This document shows, one piece after another, positions 15,202 to 19,036 of a stretch of DNA of 19,036 nucleotides; position 1 is the stretch's first letter; each line of letters begins with the position of its first letter. This DNA is from an uncultured Verrucomicrobiales bacterium (GTDB taxonomy: Bacteria > Verrucomicrobiota > Verrucomicrobiia > Verrucomicrobiales > Akkermansiaceae), in the NCBI GenBank assembly GCA_937969125.1, contig CALBVA010000288.1, positions 1-19,036 of the forward strand. The letters run 5' to 3'. The translations under genes and the position numbers were made by a program. The notes under the pieces were generated by a model. That model ran no database searches. It saw nothing but the letters and a program-made list of their open reading frames with translations, and was not told where the DNA came from.

Positions 15202-15557
15202 ATGAAGGCCCTTTTCTCTGCTGTGCTTATCACAATGCTCCCCTCTTCGCTCAGGCACCAGGGGTGGGCATTTTCGACCAGCCAGCCAATGGCCTCCGCA
15301 CCGAGGAGGAGCTTATTGGCACACAGGTCGAGGCCCTACTAAAGGAGGGAAAGCTGCTGACTCTCGATGAGACCCGGAAGGCGATCGAGAAACCGACTCC
15401 AGAAAAGATCCAGCTGCCCGCTGCTAATAAGAATCGCCTAACGCCCACCGAGATCGCGAAGGAAAATTCCGGTCCAGAAGATGAGGAAACTCTGATTACC
15501 CTGCACACCGCGACACCGGCCCGGAGTGTGATGGCGCTAGTCGCGGAGATGAAGTGA
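15202..15557 (+). pseudogene. Frameshifted small secreted protein
   Basis: An ATG at 15202 opens a clear signal peptide (MKALFSAVLITMLP), but in that frame the sequence then turns basic and ends at 15342. In the -1 frame, exactly from the CCCC run at 15240-15243, the text continues as LFAQAPGVGIFDQP, which supplies the signal peptidase site, and stays open to a TGA at 15555-15557. That frame has no usable start of its own except a GTG at 15264 that would lack an export signal. Joined, the product would be about 118 residues: signal peptide, then a charged helical body (EEELIGTQVEALLKEGK) and a Pro/Glu/Thr-rich tail. One missing base, an assembly error in the C run, or -1 slippage of a Pro tRNA on CCC could all explain it. 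No family recognised. Confidence 0.7.
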
Positions 15558-15594
15558 ACGGTGCTCACTTGCCGCTTCCGCTTGTAGTCGATTG

Positions 15595-15619
15595 GTGGCA
15601 TCGTGCTTCTACGATCCAC
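15595..15619 (+). promoter_or_regulatory. Hairpin/inverted repeat directly before the RodZ-like start codon
   Basis: GTGG (15595-15598) pairs with CCAC (15616-15619), and ATCGT (15600-15604) pairs with ACGAT (15611-15615), around a GCTTCT loop with one bulged C: nine pairs. It ends 2 nt before the ATG at 15622, where a ribosome site would sit, and has no T-tract, so it is not a terminator. It may be an RNA structure limiting translation, or a DNA operator for the HTH protein encoded next to it. Confidence 0.5.
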
Positions 15620-15621
15620 TG

Positions 15622-16038
15622 ATGAGCGACTGGTCTGACATTGGAGAAAAACTGAAGGAGGCACGTGAGGAGCGTGAGCTCACGCTAGCGGAGGTGGCCA
15701 ATGAAACCCGCATCCCTATCGGGACCCTGCGGGCGCTGGAGAGGAACGATCACAGCAAATTTCCCAGCCCGGTTTATTCACGCTCTTTTCTCGAGAAGTA
15801 TGCCGAATTTCTAGGAGTGGAGGCGGAAGAGGATCTCGTGAATTTCAAGACCGGGAACGTTCGCGAGCAAGCGGAGGAGTCCGAGCCCTTCGACCAAGTG
15901 AACGTGGGGTCGGATTCACCCGGAGACTCAGGATACCGAAAGCCTGCGACCAATCCAATGGAGCCGCTACTGGCTCTCCTCGGCACCATCGCCATTATCG
16001 GGGCAATCATCTGGATTCTCTCCTCAATCCGTTCCTGA
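15622..16038 (+). CDS. RodZ-like protein: N-terminal HTH_25 domain with C-terminal membrane helix
   Basis: This protein of 138 residues carries a Cro/C1-type helix-turn-helix of the RodZ kind (about residues 5-67): IGEKLKEAREERELTLAEVA, then TRIP, LRALER and PSPVYSRSFLEKYAEFLG. These are the typical RodZ positions, including the Tyr/Phe-rich end that contacts MreB in RodZ. A polar acidic linker follows, then one membrane helix (about 114-136) close to the C-terminus. Full RodZ continues into a periplasmic DUF4115 domain, which is absent here, so this is a short form. The open frame reaches back to a GTG at 15592, but the family start is the ATG at 15622. pdxA begins 2 nt after its stop, so they are co-transcribed. 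A stable hairpin covers its ribosome-binding region. Confidence 0.85.
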   Translation: MSDWSDIGEKLKEAREERELTLAEVANETRIPIGTLRALERNDHSKFPSPVYSRSFLEKYAEFLGVEAEEDLVNFKTGNVREQAEESEPFDQVNVGSDSPGDSGYRKPATNPMEPLLALLGTIAIIGAIIWILSSIRS

Positions 16039-16040
16039 CC

Positions 16041-16997
16041 ATGACACATGATTCCCCCAAACCTCTGGTCATCACTCAAGGTGACCCCGCCGGTATCGGC
16101 CCGGAATTGGCGCTGAAGATTCTAGCTAATCCTCCATGCCCGAATCTCAAAGTCCTCGGCTCGGTGACGCACCTAAGCCGGGTCGCGAAGTCGCTCAATC
16201 TTCCCTTCGATCCGGACGCGGTCATTGATCTGCCACTCGAGGATGAGATTGAAATCGGAGAAATTTCCAAGGAAGCAGGCACTCATTCCTTCGCCTGCCT
16301 GGAGTGTGCGGTGGAGGGAGCATTGGCCGGGGACTACGCCGCCGTCATCACGAACCCCATTCACAAGGAAGCCTGGCATCTCGCCGGGCTGCCCTACCCC
16401 GGCCACACCGAGTATCTCGTCGAGAAAACAGCCTCGCCAGGCCACGCCATGATGCTCACCTCCGAGGAAATCACCTGCTCGCTGGTGACGACACACATCG
16501 CCCTCGCCGAGGTCCCGCGCGCTCTCACGGAGAAACGGATGATGGAGGTCATCGAGCTGACCCACGCGGCAATGTCCGCGATCCGCAATCGCCCGGCCAG
16601 ACTTGCTATGCCCGGGCTAAATCCTCATGCCGGAGAAGGTGGGCTTTTCGGCCGGGAGGAGATTGATCTCATCATCCCCGTGCTGGAAAAAGCCCGCGCC
16701 GCCGGGATCAAAATCGCCGGTCCTTACCCGCCGGATACCGCCTTCCTCCCACGCATTCGCGAGGAGGTCGATGCCTACGTCTGCCTCTATCACGACCAGG
16801 GGCTAATCCCGCTGAAGACCCTCGCCTTCGATCTCGGGATCAATGTCACCCTCGGCCTACCCATCGTGCGGACCTCGGTGGATCACGGCACAGCCTTCGA
16901 TATCGCGGGCGAAGGAATCGCCAGCGAGACCTCGCTCATCGAGGCGGTGAAGATGGCGGTCAGCCTTTCTGCTAACCGATCCAGCTCATCTCGATAA
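16041..16997 (+). CDS. pdxA: 4-hydroxythreonine-4-phosphate dehydrogenase PdxA
   Basis: PdxA oxidises 4-phosphohydroxy-L-threonine with NAD in the DXP-dependent vitamin B6 pathway; the product is used by PdxJ. The 318-residue sequence shows the family start ITQGDPAGIGPEL (11-23), NPIHKEAW, GHTEYL (121-126), and the three metal-binding histidines His152 (THIAL), His196 (NPHAGEGG) and His251 (YHDQG), plus RTSVDHGTAFDIAG near the end. The ATG lies 2 nt after the RodZ-like stop with no Shine-Dalgarno, suggesting coupled translation. The last few residues (NRSSSSR) look like a tail added where the gene runs 26 bp into the converging MYG1 gene. No other B6 gene is in the window. Confidence 0.97.
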   Translation: MTHDSPKPLVITQGDPAGIGPELALKILANPPCPNLKVLGSVTHLSRVAKSLNLPFDPDAVIDLPLEDEIEIGEISKEAGTHSFACLECAVEGALAGDYAAVITNPIHKEAWHLAGLPYPGHTEYLVEKTASPGHAMMLTSEEITCSLVTTHIALAEVPRALTEKRMMEVIELTHAAMSAIRNRPARLAMPGLNPHAGEGGLFGREEIDLIIPVLEKARAAGIKIAGPYPPDTAFLPRIREEVDAYVCLYHDQGLIPLKTLAFDLGINVTLGLPIVRTSVDHGTAFDIAGEGIASETSLIEAVKMAVSLSANRSSSSR

Positions 16998-17826
16998 GCT
17001 CCTTGAGTCGCGCCGGATCGTTCGCGCTGGTCTTGGCAATGAAGCCCTTATTGTGCGCAAAGTGCACGTCCGCTTCCTCACCCACACGGGTGAATTCCAT
17101 GCGCTTGTCATCATTGTAGCGGCCCAAGCCAAACCCTTCTCCGCGCCGGTCCGGGTAGGCCATCGCGACCACTTCGTCCTCCAGTCCCTGCGACTCGACA
17201 TAGCGACCCATCCCCATCGCCCCCTCCTCGGACATCGGCTCAGTGCGAGGCAGGAAGAGGACCTTTTTCCCGAAGGACATCTCCCAGACCTCGCAGTTTT
17301 GATCTAGGTATTCCAGCTGCCGTTTCATCCCGCGCACGAACTTAATGAGATCCTCACCAATCATCTTCATGACCTCATACACCGGCTCGCCAACGTGATG
17401 CTCAGTGCTCGCGGCGAAACGACGCAAAAGGGTGATGTCCACCGGAGAGTTCAGCTTCGACATCGCGTCACGCTCCACGCCCAGCCACTTCGCAGTGTCA
17501 TTGGGACCGCGAGTATCGATGTATTCCGCGACCTCCAGCCAGTCACAGAATTTCCGGGCCTCGTCGTAAATGCCGAGATGCTTCAGCACCAGGCTGAGCG
17601 CGCAGAGCGGTTCCGCATTGCGCGGGAACTGGTGGTGATCGAAGTTCATCTTCTCCTCATCCCACTCCAGGCCCACATCCACGACAGCGATAAGCTTATC
17701 CGCGAGATCCTCCGGCGAAGGCTCACGCCGATAAATCGAAACCTCATGCTCCGCGATCAACAGGGCACAGGCGAGGAAGTCATCTTTATGGGCGCCACCG
17801 GGGTGAACAACGATTTGTCGAATCAT
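16972..17826 (-). CDS. MYG1 family protein (UPF0160), DHH-like metal-dependent nuclease
   Basis: This 284-residue protein belongs to the MYG1/UPF0160 family, distant relatives of DHH phosphoesterases; eukaryotic MYG1 is a 3'-5' RNA exonuclease, and the bacterial role is less clear. Visible motifs are VVHPGGAHKDDF (6-17) with His8, His13, Asp15 and Asp16, AVVDVG (Asp50), and NFDHHQ (Asp63, His64, His65), all probable metal ligands. The conserved NSPVDITLLRRFA stretch follows. I choose the ATG at 17824-17826, which places the first His motif at the N-terminus as in the family; an ATG at 17838 or a TTG/GTG further up to 17862 would add up to 12 residues. Its 3' end overlaps pdxA by 26 bp. It is divergent from the glycosyltransferase gene with 47 nt between starts. 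Confidence 0.92.
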   Translation of the reverse strand: MIRQIVVHPGGAHKDDFLACALLIAEHEVSIYRREPSPEDLADKLIAVVDVGLEWDEEKMNFDHHQFPRNAEPLCALSLVLKHLGIYDEARKFCDWLEVAEYIDTRGPNDTAKWLGVERDAMSKLNSPVDITLLRRFAASTEHHVGEPVYEVMKMIGEDLIKFVRGMKRQLEYLDQNCEVWEMSFGKKVLFLPRTEPMSEEGAMGMGRYVESQGLEDEVVAMAYPDRRGEGFGLGRYNDDKRMEFTRVGEEADVHFAHNKGFIAKTSANDPARLKELIEMSWIG

Positions 17827-17873
17827 GGTGACGGGCATAGGGTGACCATGGAGAATGCTCAACCCCTAACCCA

Positions 17874-18590
17874 ATGACCATGAAGATCTCCGTCATCATC
17901 CCCGCTCACAATGAGGAAGAATACCTCCCCGCCGGATTGGACGCCGTCGCGGCGGCAGCGGAGATCGCGCCCTGTCCGGTCGAAACCGTGGTGGTTCTGA
18001 ACCGCTGCACCGACCGCACGGAAGAAATCGCCCGCGCAGCCGGGGCCGTAATCGTCCGTGAGGATGCGCGGAATCTCTCCCGCATCCGCAATGCCGGAGT
18101 CGCAGCCAGCTCCGGAGAGATCATTGTCACTGTAGATGCTGACAGTCGATTACATCCGCACTTCCTTCGCATCGTGCTGGAGAAGCTGGAGCGGGAAATC
18201 ATTGGCGGAGGAGCCTTCGTACTGCCAGATCGTTGGTCGCTGGGGATCATTGCGAGCGGCCTCTCGGTACTGCCCCGCCTTGCGAGTTACCGGCTTTCCT
18301 TTGGATCGTTTTGGACCACGCGGGAAGCCTTCGATGCCATCGGCGGGTTCGATCCAGAATTCGTCACCATCGAGGATGTCGACTTCGCTTGCCGTCTACG
18401 AGACTACGGAAAGACTCTCGGCAAAAAATGGGGCACGATTTGGACCGCGCCCATGATCACCTCCTGCCGGAAGTTCGACCAATACGGCGACTGGCACCTC
18501 GTCCGCGATCGGGACTTCATCAAGCGTGCCTTCAAGGGCACCGACCGCGACATCGCGGATGAGTATTGGTATGACCAGAGAAGTGGCTGA
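17874..18590 (+). CDS. Family 2 glycosyltransferase (GT-A fold)
   Basis: This 238-residue cytoplasmic or membrane-peripheral enzyme would transfer a sugar from a nucleotide-sugar donor. The N-terminus ISVIIPAHNEEEYL (5-18) is the classic GT2 start. NRCTDRTEEIA (43-53) follows, and the metal-binding DxD is Asp88-Ala-Asp90 in VTVDADSRLHP. The acceptor side shows GGFDPEF and the ED-(V)-D motif (about 166-169) acting as catalytic-base region, then LRDYGK. There is no membrane helix beyond a mild hydrophobic stretch near 125-137. Donor and acceptor cannot be read from the sequence, and no polysaccharide cluster surrounds it. The ATG at 17880 (two codons later) is an equally good start; neither has a Shine-Dalgarno. 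Confidence 0.92.
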   Translation: MTMKISVIIPAHNEEEYLPAGLDAVAAAAEIAPCPVETVVVLNRCTDRTEEIARAAGAVIVREDARNLSRIRNAGVAASSGEIIVTVDADSRLHPHFLRIVLEKLEREIIGGGAFVLPDRWSLGIIASGLSVLPRLASYRLSFGSFWTTREAFDAIGGFDPEFVTIEDVDFACRLRDYGKTLGKKWGTIWTAPMITSCRKFDQYGDWHLVRDRDFIKRAFKGTDRDIADEYWYDQRSG

Positions 18591-18717
18591 GGAGAAATCC
18601 TCTGTAACGGCGACAAGAAACCAAGCAGTCCTACCCTCACTCCCGACCACGCTCCGAACAAAAACACGGAAGCGAAGGCGCGATATCTACAAGGGAGCTT
18701 GCGAACGAGCCTGAAAC

Positions 18718-19036
18718 TTAAAACTCCCGCGAAGCGGTAAGATTCCTCACCACCTTCGCGATCCGCAAATCCCGCACCCGTTCATCCTCCAATCGTTCCA
18801 ATTCCGCCTCCGCCAGCTCCCGCGACATCCCCTTCCGCGTCACCACCCTGCGTTTCGCCCTGGAATTGCCTCTCTCCTCTCCCTCCTCCATTCCACCGAA
18901 AATCAAAATCACCCGACACTCCCGCCCAACCCCACTGCTCCAGCTCCGTGTGCGATCGACTATCTGGCTCCCATCTCCAGCCTGCCGAATTTCAGCTTCC
19001 GCATCCCCCGAAACCAAGCCCGTCATCCCCTCCAAA
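18718..19036 (-). CDS. Possible C-terminal part of a minus-strand gene running off the right edge
   Basis: An open frame reaches the window edge and ends with TAA at 18718-18720. The last 45 residues (for example SRELAEAELERLEDERVRDL) read as a charged amphipathic helix and could be the end of a real protein. The part nearer the edge is Gly/Arg/Ser-rich and less convincing, and the strand is extremely purine-rich, which alone opens frames. Codons end in G more often than in the neighbouring genes. No family recognised. If it is not a gene, 18591-19036 contains nothing I can identify. Confidence 0.28.
   Translation of the reverse strand, partial: LEGMTGLVSGDAEAEIRQAGDGSQIVDRTRSWSSGVGRECRVILIFGGMEEGEERGNSRAKRRVVTRKGMSRELAEAELERLEDERVRDLRIAKVVRNLTASREF

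Overview
The window looks like part of a Verrucomicrobiota chromosome. The lineage is inferred from gene content: a PEP-CTERM protein, a repeat-bearing secreted protein resembling the verrucomicrobial TIGR02597 family, a membrane-anchored planctomycete/verrucomicrobial-type cytochrome c fused to leucine-rich repeats, a thioredoxin-fold/SHD1 lipoprotein, a DUF5069-like protein and a bacterial MYG1 protein. It is mostly ordinary chromosomal sequence with short operons and many convergent or divergent pairs. I see no insertion sequence, CRISPR array, tRNA or rRNA.

Layout. 1-1700: end of a secreted internally duplicated protein and a PEP-CTERM protein, in a stretch visibly less G+C-rich than the rest. 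1775-3766 (-): Rep/UvrD-type helicase. 3941-4381 (+): small DUF5069-like protein with strongly biased codons and its own very stable UUCG-capped terminator. 4447-8024 (-): two-gene translationally coupled module, DUF58 protein followed by a TgpA-like membrane transglutaminase with an intact Cys-His-Asp triad. 8098-8724 (+): helical putative lipoprotein. 8753-10447 (-): membrane/cytochrome c/LRR fusion. 10624-11163 (+): unrecognised protein with two CxxC...CxxC units. 11261-12664 (+): der. 12670-13674 (-): lipoprotein with a CxxC-less thioredoxin fold plus SHD1-like domain. 13924-14814 (+): outer-membrane beta-barrel protein.

14815-15201 has no protein gene but holds the most unusual structure here: two diverged tandem copies of an element of about 120 nt. 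Each copy has a hairpin, a 14-nt identical block and further collinear conserved blocks. The second hairpin keeps full pairing only when read as minus-strand RNA (three G-U wobbles, which are A-C mismatches on the plus strand), and T-rich tails follow both hairpins on the minus strand. I interpret this as a tandem pair of paralogous small RNAs.

15202-15557 is a small secreted-protein gene whose signal peptide and body lie in different frames, joined at a run of C. 15622-16997 (+): RodZ-like HTH membrane protein, with a long hairpin immediately before its start codon, then pdxA. pdxA overlaps tail-to-tail by 26 bp with a MYG1-family gene (-), which is divergent from a family 2 glycosyltransferase (17874-18590, +). 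The right edge may hold the end of a minus-strand gene, but support is weak.

How the genes work together: der (ribosome assembly), Rep-type helicase, PdxA (vitamin B6) and the MYG1 nuclease are housekeeping functions. Most of the others are envelope proteins. Few genes have a recognisable Shine-Dalgarno sequence, so several start choices rest on protein features.
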